Below are positions 15,537 through 24,394 of a stretch of DNA of 64,000 nucleotides, piece after piece. The notes below the pieces were generated by a model. The model saw only the letters and a list, made by a program, of their open reading frames with translations, was not told the origin of the DNA and searched no databases. Made by a program: the position numbers and the translations under genes. Numbering within the stretch: position 1 is the first letter of the stretch; every line of letters starts with the position of its first letter. Source of the DNA: Fulvimarina endophytica (GTDB taxonomy: Bacteria > Pseudomonadota > Alphaproteobacteria > Rhizobiales > Rhizobiaceae); NCBI RefSeq assembly GCF_003403015.1, contig NZ_QURL01000004.1, positions 496,001 through 560,000 of the forward strand. Reading direction: 5' to 3'.

Positions 15537-16973
15537 ATGGCGGACGCGCAGATCGGCAGAACCGGAACTTCCCGCAGCGCAGCCGCCGTCGACGCGGATT
15601 ATCTCGCGAGGCGCCAGCTCCAGAGCGGCACGGCCGGATGGATCCTCCTCGCCGGTCTCGGCGTCTCCTACGTCATTTCCGGCAATTTCGCGGGCTGGAA
15701 CTTCGGCATCGCCCAGGCCGGCTGGGGCGGTTTCGTCATCGCCGCGATCCTGATGGGCGTGATGTATTTCGCCCTCGTCCTCGCGCTCGCCGAAATGAGC
15801 GCGGCGATCCCGGCCGCCGGCGGCGGCTACTCCTTCGCCCGCCAGGCCATGGGGCCGACGGGCGGCTTTCTCACGGGGCTTGCCGTCCTCATCGAATACG
15901 CGCTTGCCCCCGCCGCCATCGTCATCTTCATCGGCTCGGCGGTCGAGGAACTCTTGGGTCTCGACGGACCGCTGGTCTATGCGGCCTTCTATCTCGTCTT
16001 CGTCGGCATCCACCTGACCGGCGTCGGCGAGGCGCTGAAGGTGATGATGGTCATCACCGTCCTCGCCGTCCTCGCCATTCTCGCGACGGCCGTCGCCCTC
16101 GCAGGTTCGTTCGATGCCTCGCGGCTCTTCGACATCGCGCCGACCGATGCCGTCGGCGCCTCCACCTTCCTGCCGTTCGGCCTCTTCGGCATCTGGGCCG
16201 CCCTCCCCTTCGCCATGTGGCTGTTTCTGGCGGTCGAGGGCGTTCCGCTCGCGGCGGAGGAGGCGCGCGACCCGGCCCGGGACATGCCGAAGGGCATCAT
16301 CGGGGCGATGAGCTTTCTCGTTCTCACCGCGATCCTCGTCGTGGTCTTTCTTGCGGGCGTTGCCGGCGCGGCGGCGATGGGCGACAGCGCCGTTCCGCTG
16401 GTCGACGCGCTGCGGGCCGGCGGCAGCCCGACGCTCGCGACCATCGTCAACGCGCTCGGGCTCGCGGGGCTGATCGCCTCCTTCTTCTCGATCATCTACG
16501 GCTATTCGCGCCTCGTCTTCGCGCTCTCGCGCGCCGGCTATCTTCCGCGCTGGCTGTCGGTGACGACCGGGAACAAGATCCCGGCAAGGGCCCTGATCGT
16601 TCCGGGCGTCCTGGGCTTCTTCGCCTCGCTCACCGGCGAGGGCGACCTGATGCTCGCAATGGCCGTCGTCGGCGCGACGATCTCCTACGCCCTGATGGCC
16701 TGGAGCCATATCAAGCTGCGGCGCGAACAGCCCGGTCTGAAACGCCCCTATCTGACGCCCGGCGGAACCGTCACCTCCGGCATCGCCCTCGTTCTCTCCC
16801 TGATCGCGCTGACCGGGGTCTTCGCTTTCGATCCGCGCGCCTTTCTCCTGACCCTCGTCCTCTTCGCTATCGGGGCCGCCTATTACTGGTTCTATTCCAG
16901 GAACCACCTCGTCGCGGCGACCGCCGAAGAGGAGTTCGCCCTGCTTCAGGCCGCCCAGCGCAAGGATCTCTGA
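15537..16973 (+). CDS. eat: Ethanolamine permease (APC superfamily)
   Basis: A 478-residue membrane protein with about 12 hydrophobic helices and the APC motif GVSYVISGNFAGWNFGIAQA near the N-terminus, followed by AEMSAAIPAAGGGYSFARQA. It lies 25 bp after eutC, so import of ethanolamine for EutBC is the obvious role. The ATG at 15537 has GGAG 7 bases upstream; homology does not extend into the upstream open frame. Confidence 0.9.
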   Translation: MADAQIGRTGTSRSAAAVDADYLARRQLQSGTAGWILLAGLGVSYVISGNFAGWNFGIAQAGWGGFVIAAILMGVMYFALVLALAEMSAAIPAAGGGYSFARQAMGPTGGFLTGLAVLIEYALAPAAIVIFIGSAVEELLGLDGPLVYAAFYLVFVGIHLTGVGEALKVMMVITVLAVLAILATAVALAGSFDASRLFDIAPTDAVGASTFLPFGLFGIWAALPFAMWLFLAVEGVPLAAEEARDPARDMPKGIIGAMSFLVLTAILVVVFLAGVAGAAAMGDSAVPLVDALRAGGSPTLATIVNALGLAGLIASFFSIIYGYSRLVFALSRAGYLPRWLSVTTGNKIPARALIVPGVLGFFASLTGEGDLMLAMAVVGATISYALMAWSHIKLRREQPGLKRPYLTPGGTVTSGIALVLSLIALTGVFAFDPRAFLLTLVLFAIGAAYYWFYSRNHLVAATAEEEFALLQAAQRKDL

Positions 16974-17233
16974 TCCGCTCAAGCGCGGATGTCAGGAAGG
17001 CGGAAGGCCAGTCGCCCCGAGAGGAAGACGTATCCGCGTCCGGATCGCGATCGATCCGGACGCTCCCGAAAGAGATGGCTCCCGAAGGCCCCCTCTTCCA
17101 CGGCGCGCGAAAACCCGCTCTCGCACGCGTTGCAATCTGCCATTTTACCCTGTCCAATGGCATCCGGAGCGGAAGACCGATGCGGCGAATCAGGATCGGG
17201 TTGATCCGCTCTTCACGGGGAGAATCACCGCCT

Positions 17234-17722
17234 ATGAAACGCATTCACCTGTTCGCGCTCGCACTGCCCGTGGCGGGCCTCGTGGCGACGGCGGCCTGCA
17301 CGAGCATGCTGCAGGGCGGCTCCGGGAACGGGGACGTCATCGCCCTCGTCAACCAGTACCGTGCGAGCGGCGCGACCTGTTCGGGCACCGGAACCTCGTG
17401 GGGAGCGACCAGCCGCCTGGAGCCGTCGGCGAGCCTCACGGCGGTCGCGAGAGACTGGACGAGCCGCATGTCCAGCGCCGGCCGGCTGTCCCATGGCGAT
17501 CCGAAGGGACGCATCAACGCCGCCTGTCCGAAGCCCGGCTATGTGGGCGAGAACATCGCCTGCAACCCGTCGGCCGCCGGCGCCGTGCGCCGCTGGATGG
17601 CGAGCAGCAAGGGCCATTGCGAGGTGCTGATGGATCCTCGCTTCAACGTCGCAGGTGTCGGCTACGTGCCGGGCGGTGTCTGCGGCGGCTACTGGACGAT
17701 CGATCTCGCCGGTCAGTGCTGA
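17234..17722 (+). CDS. CAP/SCP-domain lipoprotein
   Basis: A 162-residue protein with a lipoprotein signal peptide ending VATAAC (lipid-modified Cys at about residue 22) and a CAP (CRISP/antigen 5/PR-1) domain: VNQYRA, LSHGD and YVGENIAC carry the typical His and Glu, with WxxS..H and YWTIDLA later. The domain has several cysteines. Bacterial CAP proteins are secreted and of uncertain role. Single gene, 260 bp after the permease, with its own likely promoter in between. Confidence 0.82.
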   Translation: MKRIHLFALALPVAGLVATAACTSMLQGGSGNGDVIALVNQYRASGATCSGTGTSWGATSRLEPSASLTAVARDWTSRMSSAGRLSHGDPKGRINAACPKPGYVGENIACNPSAAGAVRRWMASSKGHCEVLMDPRFNVAGVGYVPGGVCGGYWTIDLAGQC

Positions 17723-17758
17723 CGGGCGGCGGGCCGGGTCTTTCCAGCCGCGCCGGTC

Positions 17759-18274
17759 TCACCCCTCCACCGGCCCGTCGAACAGGGCAAGGGTGATCCA
17801 TTCGGCCGCGAGGGCAGGCTTGGTCGCGCCTTCGATGGCGACCTCGGCATTCCAGGAGGTCTGGAGACTGACCGCCCGCTCCTTGAGGCCGATCATCCGG
17901 AAGCTGCCCCGAACCCGGGCGCCCGACTTCACCGGGCTCAGGAAGCGCACTTTGTCGAAGCCGAAATTGACGCCCATCTTGGTGCCCGTCACGCCGGGCA
18001 GCGCGTCATAGGCAAGGGTCGAGAGCAGGGAGAGGGTCAGGAAGCCGTGGGCGATGGTGCCGCCGAACGGCGTCTCGGCCTTCGCCCGCTCAGGGTCCAC
18101 ATGGATGAACTGATAGTCCCGCGTCGCACCGGCGAAGGCGTCGATCATCGCCTGGTCGACGGTCACCCAGTCGGAGGTGAAGGCCTCGCCGTCCAAATAG
18201 GAGCGGTAGGTCTCGAAGGGTACGAGACGCGCCTTGAGGCGTGCCTCCATCTCCTCGCGGAACGCCTCGTCCAT
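17759..18274 (-). CDS. MaoC-like (hot-dog) dehydratase
   Basis: A 171-residue MaoC/R-specific enoyl-CoA hydratase-like protein. The active-site motif is DYQFIHVDPERA followed by PFGGTIAHGFLTLSLLS. Such enzymes hydrate enoyl-CoA thioesters. The ATG at 18274 has GGGAGA upstream and starts at a helix common to the family (MDEAFREEM). Convergent with the CAP gene; stands divergent to the oxidoreductase at 18439. Confidence 0.85.
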   Translation of the reverse strand: MDEAFREEMEARLKARLVPFETYRSYLDGEAFTSDWVTVDQAMIDAFAGATRDYQFIHVDPERAKAETPFGGTIAHGFLTLSLLSTLAYDALPGVTGTKMGVNFGFDKVRFLSPVKSGARVRGSFRMIGLKERAVSLQTSWNAEVAIEGATKPALAAEWITLALFDGPVEG

Positions 18275-18438
18275 CTGTCGTCTCCCGAAGATCCCATCGA
18301 TGAGGACATGACGGGCGACCGATCGCCGGCCCTTGTCCTCGGGTGCCGGTTGCCACGAGCCCGGCCGCATTGCAACGAATTTCCGGCTCCCGCCCTTTCC
18401 GTTCGATCAGTTGCAAGAACGATTCGAAAGGCTCCGCC

Positions 18439-19479
18439 ATGTCCGATCTGCCGAACACCATGAAGGCTCTCGTCCTCAAGAACGAGGGCTATGCCGAGAC
18501 GATGGAGGGCCCGAGCCTCGACGACCTTTCGCGCTGGGCGAGCCTCGAGGAGATCGAGGTACCCTCGCCCGGCGAGCGGCAGGTCGTGGTGAGGATGGCG
18601 CTCGCCAACGTCAATCCGTCGGATCTCCATTACATCAAGGGCGAATACGGCAAGCCGCGGGAAAAGGGCCGGCCGGCCGGCTTCGAGGGCTGCGGCACCG
18701 TGGTCGCCGCCGGCGAGAAGGCCAGGGGACTGGTGGGCAAGCGGGTGACGGTTTCCACCAGCCAGGGCGGCTCGGGCACCTGGGCCGAATACGCCATGAC
18801 CGACATGGCGGCGGTGATCCCGGCCCCGGACGGGCTGAAGGACGAGGATGCCGCCGCCCTCCTCGTCAATCCCATGACCGCATGGGCCATGGTGGATCTC
18901 GTGGCCGAGGCCGGCGCCAAAAGCTTCGTGATGACGGCGGGCTCGAGCCAGCTCGGCAAGCTGATCGCCTCGCTGGCAAAGGAGCGCGGGCTCCATTCGA
19001 TCGCGACCGTCAGGCGCGAGGAGCATCGCTCGATGCTGGAAGGGCTCGGCGTCGGCACCGTCCTCAATGTCGAACGGGACGATTTCGGCGCCATGCTGAA
19101 GGAGGCCATGAAGCAGCACGGGCCGACCGTGATGCTGGACGCGGTCGGCGACAAGGCGTCCGCGCGCATCTTCGAGGCGATGCCGGCGGGCGCGCGCTGG
19201 GTGCTCTACGGCAAGCTCAGCCCGGAGGTGCCGGCCCTCCCCAATCTCGGCCAGCTGGTCTTCATGAAGAAGAAGATCGAAGGCTTCTGGCTGACCGAAT
19301 GGATGGAGGATGCGAGCGCGGAGAAGAAGCAGGATGCCGTGCGTCAGGTCCAGCAGCGCTTCATCGAGGGCCGCTGGACCACCGATGTCGCGGCCAAGCT
19401 GACGCTTTCGCAGGCGCCCGAAAAGCTCGCCTCCGCGCTCGAAGGCATGAACAGGGGCAAGGTGCTTCTTTCCTGCTGA
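18439..19479 (+). CDS. MDR-family NAD(P)H-dependent oxidoreductase
   Basis: A 346-residue medium-chain dehydrogenase/reductase of the quinone-oxidoreductase or enoyl-reductase type. An N-terminal GroES-like part includes ANVNPSDLHYIKGEYG and FEGCGTVVAAG, and the nucleotide-binding part includes TAGSSQLGKLIASLAKERG. The structural and catalytic zinc cysteines are absent, so it is a zinc-free reductase. Substrate unknown. Divergent to the MaoC gene, possibly in the same fatty-acid-like metabolism. Confidence 0.82.
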   Translation: MSDLPNTMKALVLKNEGYAETMEGPSLDDLSRWASLEEIEVPSPGERQVVVRMALANVNPSDLHYIKGEYGKPREKGRPAGFEGCGTVVAAGEKARGLVGKRVTVSTSQGGSGTWAEYAMTDMAAVIPAPDGLKDEDAAALLVNPMTAWAMVDLVAEAGAKSFVMTAGSSQLGKLIASLAKERGLHSIATVRREEHRSMLEGLGVGTVLNVERDDFGAMLKEAMKQHGPTVMLDAVGDKASARIFEAMPAGARWVLYGKLSPEVPALPNLGQLVFMKKKIEGFWLTEWMEDASAEKKQDAVRQVQQRFIEGRWTTDVAAKLTLSQAPEKLASALEGMNRGKVLLSC

Positions 19480-19507
19480 AGCCCCGCATCCGTCTTCGGG
19501 CCCAGCC

Positions 19508-20959
19508 TCACCCCGCTCGTTTCCCGGTCCGCACCTTTCCATAGGTGCGGGCCGTTCCCTTGAGGCTGCGCTTGGCCGCATAGAGCGCGGCATCGGCCTG
19601 GTGTAGGAGGGTCGCGCGGTCTTCACCGGCTTCCCGCGACCAGGCGATGCCGACCGAGGCCGTCACGCGTCCGATCCGGCCGCCCTCGCTGATGACGATG
19701 TCGAGATTGCGCAGCAGGCGATCCACCTGGGGGGCGAGATCCGCCGCGCTGGTGCAGGTCGGGACCACGACCGCAAATTCGTCGCCGCCGAGACGCGCCG
19801 GAAACCAGCCCTCCCGGCAGGTCTTGCGCAACTGGTCGGCGACCTTGCGCAGGATCTCGTCGCCCGATGCATGACCGAGGGCGTCGTTGATCTCCTTGAA
19901 GCCGTCGAGATCGATGAGCAGCACGGCGAATTCGCCGCCGTCATTCCTCAGATCGCCCAGCCGCGCGTCGAGGACGCGGTTGAATTCAGCCCGGTTCGAG
20001 AGCTGGGTCAGATCGTCGGTTCGGGCCAGGCGGAGAAGACGGCTTTCCAGTTCGTGCCGCGCGGTCACGTCCTGAAGCATGCCGATCAGGGCGACCGGAC
20101 GGCCTTTGGAGAGTTCGACCTCGCACGAGCAGCGCACCCGGCGTCGGTTGCCCTTGGCCGTGGTGAGTTCCGCATCGATCTGCAGGGGCGCGCCCGTGGC
20201 GAGCGTCACCTTCACCTGTTCGATGAAGGTGTGTCGGTCGGGTTCGGCGAAGAAGGCGAGGATCTCGTCGTTCGGCACCCCGCCACTCACCGGCAGTTCG
20301 TGAATGGCGAAGACGCCGTCCGACCAGGACGTCTTCTTCGATGCGAGATCGTAGCGCCATGAACCGATCTCGGCCATGCGCTCGGCCTGCTTGAGGAGGC
20401 GGCGCTCGCGCTCGAGGAGTTCGTTGGCGATGCGGTGATCCTCGGCCGCCCGCGTCGCGCGCACTGCGGCCGCCCGGGCATCTACCAGGGCCTCGGCGAC
20501 GCAGGCGAGTTCACTCAGGGCATCGAGTTCGGCGGCAACAGGCTCGCGCGGGCTGCGGTCGAGAACGCAGAGCGTACCGATCGTCACCTGCGAACCGTCG
20601 GAGTGACTGAGGCGAATCGGGACACCCGCATAATAGCGGACATAGGGGTAACCGGTGACGAACGGCGCATCGGCAAACCGCGGGTCGAGCGTGGCGTCGG
20701 GGACGACGAGGGCTTCCTCCGCCTCGAAGACGGTCGTGCAGAATGTCTGGTTGCGAGGGATCGCAGGGTAGTCCAGCCCGCAACGCGCCTTGAACCAGAG
20801 CCGGTCGTCATTGACCAGCGACATGGACGACATGCCGGTCGAGAGCAATCGCTGCGCCGATCGCACGAGTGCGTCGAACTCGCGTTCGGGCGCCGTATCC
20901 AGGAGTTCGATCTCGGCGAGTGCCTTCTGGCGGAGCGCTTCGCGCTGGCAGTCGGACAT
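19508..20959 (-). CDS. Diguanylate cyclase with GAF and PAS sensor domains
   Basis: A 483-residue soluble protein: GAF domain at about 25-165 (FCTTVFEAEEALVVPDATLD, GVPIRLSHSDGS, IGTLCVLD), PAS at about 195-305 and GGDEF at about 315-475 with an intact active-site motif RLGGDEFAVV. It should make cyclic di-GMP from GTP in response to a ligand bound by GAF or PAS. No membrane helix. Convergent with the MDR gene. Confidence 0.9.
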   Translation of the reverse strand: MSDCQREALRQKALAEIELLDTAPEREFDALVRSAQRLLSTGMSSMSLVNDDRLWFKARCGLDYPAIPRNQTFCTTVFEAEEALVVPDATLDPRFADAPFVTGYPYVRYYAGVPIRLSHSDGSQVTIGTLCVLDRSPREPVAAELDALSELACVAEALVDARAAAVRATRAAEDHRIANELLERERRLLKQAERMAEIGSWRYDLASKKTSWSDGVFAIHELPVSGGVPNDEILAFFAEPDRHTFIEQVKVTLATGAPLQIDAELTTAKGNRRRVRCSCEVELSKGRPVALIGMLQDVTARHELESRLLRLARTDDLTQLSNRAEFNRVLDARLGDLRNDGGEFAVLLIDLDGFKEINDALGHASGDEILRKVADQLRKTCREGWFPARLGGDEFAVVVPTCTSAADLAPQVDRLLRNLDIVISEGGRIGRVTASVGIAWSREAGEDRATLLHQADAALYAAKRSLKGTARTYGKVRTGKRAG

Positions 20960-21228
20960 ACACCCATCTCCACATCATGACGGCCTGCTCGCTCCCCTTA
21001 CGGTCGGCAGGGCGCAGGAATTAGATATCGCGGAAAGTCTTTAATCCTCGATAACCGCGGACCCGACCGGAAGGCCCCGCATCTTCGATGACCGGGCCTG
21101 TGATGCCCCCGGGCTTGCGGCTTCCCACTCCCGCATCGACCCTCGCGACCATGGTTTGGTCATGTTCGCACCCGAGAACGAACGAAGCATCGCAGGTGGG
21201 CGCTGCGATCGCAGCGAGAATCCGGACC

Positions 21229-21567
21229 ATGGAAACGACGGGGCGCGCCGAGGTGAAAGACCTCGCACTGATCGCATTCATCCTTTTCATCGCATTGGGG
21301 TGGACATCCGGTGCGTTCGCCATCGAGGCCCCCCATCCGGCGGAACATTCGCATTCAGCCCAGGCAGACGACTGTTCCGATGCCCTCAGCATCTGCGGCG
21401 ACTGCCGAATGAATCTCTGCCATCCGGCCATCGGTCCCGATGACGTCCCCGACGCGTCGAGAGATCTGCGGGGCGAGCGTTTCGTCCCGCCCATGCAGCG
21501 GCGCGCCGGCATCGAGCCTGCGATCCTCGACCCGCCTCCCCGACCTCCTCTTCTTCGAAGCAGTTGA
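21229..21567 (+). CDS. Exported Cys/His-containing small protein, possible metal-related
   Basis: A 112-residue protein with an N-terminal hydrophobic helix (about 12-30, ALIAFILFIALGWTSGAFA) acting as signal or anchor, then a stretch with HPAEHSHSAQADDC and CSDALSICGDCRMNLCHP, a cluster of five Cys and several His. It resembles DUF2946-type proteins, often found near copper genes. It lies 28 bp before a DUF305 protein, which supports a metal role. The ATG at 21229 is chosen because the helix begins shortly after; earlier in-frame starts are poorly supported. Confidence 0.6.
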   Translation: METTGRAEVKDLALIAFILFIALGWTSGAFAIEAPHPAEHSHSAQADDCSDALSICGDCRMNLCHPAIGPDDVPDASRDLRGERFVPPMQRRAGIEPAILDPPPRPPLLRSS

Positions 21568-21595
21568 CGCAAAACCGTTCAGAAGAGAGACGAGA

Positions 21596-22117
21596 ATGAA
21601 GACCCCTATCCTGTTCGCATCCGGCCTTGCCGCTTTGATAGCCATGCAGGGCGCAGCCGCCGCACAAAGCCGGGACGGCGATTTCCAGTTGCCGCAGTCA
21701 TGCCTGTCCAATTCCGCCGGAGCGCCGATGGCCATGGACCATTCGGCCATGGGTCACGGGCAGATGCATGGCGGCGATGGCTCGATGCCGGCCACGGCGG
21801 AGACCGGGACGGCCGGTCATGCCGGTCACGCCGATAGCGGCACCGCACAGCCCGAAGCCCCCGAGCATGTTCGCGAGAACATGCGCCTGATGGCGATCAC
21901 CATGTCCGCCATGGAACAGGGCATGGCGAACGAGAACGCCGATATCGCCTTCGCCTGTGGAATGATCGCCCATCATCAGGCCGCCATCGACATGGCCGAG
22001 GTGCAGCTTCGATACGGAACCGACGGGAAGATGAGAGACCTCGCCCAGGAGATCATCGAGGCCCAGACCGGCGAGATCGAGACGATGAAGGCCTGGCTCC
22101 AGAGCCGGACCGACTGA
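21596..22117 (+). CDS. DUF305 exported protein with Met/His-rich linker
   Basis: A 173-residue protein with a signal peptide cleaved near AAAAQ-S (about residue 24), a Met/His/Gly-rich segment at about 42-80 (MAMDHSAMGHGQMHGGDG) and a C-terminal DUF305 (ferritin-like) helix pair with CGMIAHHQAAIDMAEVQL. DUF305 proteins are periplasmic and are often linked to copper or other metal resistance; Met/His segments bind copper. No metal pump or regulator is visible next to it. Confidence 0.82.
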   Translation: MKTPILFASGLAALIAMQGAAAAQSRDGDFQLPQSCLSNSAGAPMAMDHSAMGHGQMHGGDGSMPATAETGTAGHAGHADSGTAQPEAPEHVRENMRLMAITMSAMEQGMANENADIAFACGMIAHHQAAIDMAEVQLRYGTDGKMRDLAQEIIEAQTGEIETMKAWLQSRTD

Positions 22118-22145
22118 AGCCCAAGGGCGATCGAGCCCTGATCGA

Positions 22146-22171
22146 CGCGCCGCCGTCCCGACGGCGGCGCG
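22146..22171. terminator. 12-bp GC hairpin between convergent genes
   Basis: CGCGCCGCCGTC and GACGGCGGCGCG form a perfect 12-bp inverted repeat with a 2-base centre, placed between the DUF305 stop and the end of the opposite-strand cyclase gene. No T-run follows on either strand; a bidirectional terminator is plausible but unproven. Confidence 0.45.
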
Positions 22172-22228
22172 ATGCCCCGGTGCGCTGCGCGGACGCTCGC
22201 CGTGACGGCGGCGGCACGGGACGAGGCT

Positions 22229-24025
22229 TCAGGCCGCCACCCGCGAGAGATTTCGGCCATCGGCCTTCGCCCGGTAAAGGGCGCGGTCGGCGCGCCGCAG
22301 GAGGCTCGCCCCGTCCTCCTCACCGTCGAACACCGCAAGCCCGATGCTGATCGTCACCGGCGGACATTCCTGCGCCCCGCCATCGCCGGTCTCGATCATG
22401 GTGCGCATCCGCTCGGCGATGGCGAGCGCGACGGCGCGATCGGCGCCGGGAATGATCACGACGAATTCCTCGCCTCCCAGACGCCCGACGAGATCGCCTC
22501 GCCTGACGGCAGCCGTCGCCGTGGACGCCACACGGCGCAGGACGGCATCTCCCGTCTCGTGCCCGAAGGTGTCGTTCACACGCTTGAAGTGGTCGATATC
22601 GAAGATGGCGAGAGCGCAGGGCGCGCCCGAAGTCCGCGCGGTTCCGACAGCTTCCGCGATCTCGTCGAGGACCCGTCTGCGGTTGGCGAGCCCCGTCAGG
22701 ACGTCCGTCTCGGCGAGACGGGTCGCCTCGGAGGCGAGCGTCAATGCCTGTTGGCGAGACTCCTCGAGGCCCTGCTCGATCTCCACCTGATTTGTCACGT
22801 CCTGAACGACGCCGAACAGCGCGCGCACGATGCCGTTGACGAGGATGGTTTCGCCGGAGATGTCCACATGGCGAATCTGCCCGTCCGCCCGCAGGATGCG
22901 CGCCCGCATCTGGAAATCGCCGCCGGCGCGGATCGCCGCATCGATTTCGGCCGTCAGCCCCTCGCGATCGTCCTCGTGATAGGCGGCGAGCCCGGATTCG
23001 AGATCGGGTTCATGGTCTTCGCTGAGCCCGTGAAGGCGATAGACTTCCTTCGACCAGGTCACCGCCCCGTTCGACAGGTCGAGGTGCCAATGGCCGATCT
23101 TGGCGACGCGCTCGGCCATGAAGAGGAGCCGGGTCCGCTCCGTCAGATCGGCGACGAGTCTCTCCTGCGCCGTCTGCAGAGCGGCGATCGAAAGGCTGCA
23201 GGCCATCAGGACAACCAGATAGAACTGGAAGAAATAGGCCTGATTGTCGGAACCGTCCTCCATCAGCGTCGTCGGACCATGACCATTGGTGATGGTCACC
23301 GAGCCGACGAGAGCGACGATCATCGTCCCGGTGGCAGCTCCGAGCGGTCCCGTCGCGTAGGCCGCAAGGATCAGCGCGGCCACGGGAACGAACATCAACG
23401 GCAGGGTGGACTGCGCGAAGACCGCCAGCGACACGACCGCGACGCCCGCCATCGTCAGCGCGAACCGCTTCGGTTTCCACTGATCGGACGGCATCGGATT
23501 TTGGCCGCTCATCCGGTCGAGGACCATGAAGGCGAGAGGTGCCGTGATGAGGATGCCGAGAAGATCGGTCGTGAACCAGGCGAGCGCGAAGCGCCAGTCG
23601 CTCCAGCCGAAGGCCGCGCTCGCGATCGACGTGCTCGCCAGCGTCGAAAGCCCCGCGATCGCGCAGAAGCAGGCGACCTGCCGAACATGGATGAAGGACG
23701 GCCTGCCATAGGGACAACGCGACAGGAGCAGGACTGCGACGAGACATTCGGTAAGGTTCGCCGCCGTGAAGACGACGCTCGTCGCGAGCGGTGTTCCGCA
23801 GGCCGCATTGGCCGCCATGCTGGCAAAGGCGACGGCGATGGCATGGCGCGAGCGATGGGCGGGATCGACCGAGGCGAGAACCGCGACGGCCAGGCCGCCC
23901 GCCGGCCACATGGTCGCGATCGCCTCGCCCGAGCGTGTGGCGAGGAGCGCGGCGACGGCGAGGACGAAATAGCCGGTCGCGGTCAGGATCGGCCCGAGGG
24001 ATGATTGCGCTCGCCCGTTCTCCAT
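22229..24025 (-). CDS. Membrane diguanylate cyclase with MASE1 and PAS domains
   Basis: A 598-residue protein. The first about 285 residues hold eight or so hydrophobic helices of MASE1 type (WPAGGLAVAVLAS, STSIASAAFGWSDWRFALAWF). A PAS domain follows (about 300-420), then a GGDEF domain with motif RLGGEEFVVI, an active variant. It synthesises cyclic di-GMP in response to a membrane or PAS signal. The ATG at 24025 starts just before the first helix. Confidence 0.9.
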   Translation of the reverse strand: MENGRAQSSLGPILTATGYFVLAVAALLATRSGEAIATMWPAGGLAVAVLASVDPAHRSRHAIAVAFASMAANAACGTPLATSVVFTAANLTECLVAVLLLSRCPYGRPSFIHVRQVACFCAIAGLSTLASTSIASAAFGWSDWRFALAWFTTDLLGILITAPLAFMVLDRMSGQNPMPSDQWKPKRFALTMAGVAVVSLAVFAQSTLPLMFVPVAALILAAYATGPLGAATGTMIVALVGSVTITNGHGPTTLMEDGSDNQAYFFQFYLVVLMACSLSIAALQTAQERLVADLTERTRLLFMAERVAKIGHWHLDLSNGAVTWSKEVYRLHGLSEDHEPDLESGLAAYHEDDREGLTAEIDAAIRAGGDFQMRARILRADGQIRHVDISGETILVNGIVRALFGVVQDVTNQVEIEQGLEESRQQALTLASEATRLAETDVLTGLANRRRVLDEIAEAVGTARTSGAPCALAIFDIDHFKRVNDTFGHETGDAVLRRVASTATAAVRRGDLVGRLGGEEFVVIIPGADRAVALAIAERMRTMIETGDGGAQECPPVTISIGLAVFDGEEDGASLLRRADRALYRAKADGRNLSRVAA

Positions 24026-24394
24026 CGATCCCGCCCCTCGCCCCTGTGTCACATCCGAATGCCCGTCAGCCGGCCAAACCGATTCCCCATGCGATGAAAC
24101 TTTAAGCAGCCGGGATTTCGAATTGACTAAAGTCCGACTTGTTGACGAACTGGTCGGCCGCCGCGAGGCGAAGCGAAAGGTCGCAGCGACAACGATCGCA
24201 TGAGAGGCGGTCGCGGCACCGGGGCCGAGGTGCCCACAGCAAAACACCTGAACGGCAGGCTCGGCGGCCCATCTGCTGCCCCGATGCCTTTTTGCAGTGC
24301 AGAAAACCCGGTTCAACGGGGTTTATGCGACCCGGCTGCCCTCTATATCGGCCGTTCGAAGGCATTTTTCGAACGAAACGAGTGGGGAGCAGCC
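24026..24394. other. 369-bp non-coding region before the NAGGN operon
   Basis: No gene seen. The region must hold the promoters of the opposite-strand cyclase and of the NAGGN operon. Near the NAGGN side it contains two neighbouring palindromes (24291-24324), listed separately. Confidence 0.65.
24291..24324 (+). promoter_or_regulatory. Two adjacent palindromes upstream of the NAGGN operon
   Basis: The first centres at 24297 and has TTTTTGCA and TGCAGAAAA arms around one G (one internal mismatch). The second spans 24304-24324, a 21-bp odd palindrome with 9 of 10 pairs (arms AAACCCGGTT and AACGGGGTTT). The centres are 17 bp apart and lie about 70-100 bp before the first gene. They look like operators or an activator site for the osmotic-stress operon. 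The first shares TGCA-N-TGCA with the arms of the repeat at 6079-6148. Confidence 0.5.

Noticed and set aside
21147-21161. Inverted repeat GACCA-TGGTT-TGGTC before the metal-related gene pair
   Set aside because: Arms of only 5 bp in a short distance; expected by chance, and not like known copper-regulator sites.
22172-24004. 610-codon + strand frame opposite the MASE1 cyclase
   Set aside because: Antisense shadow of a gene with clear MASE1, PAS and GGDEF domains.
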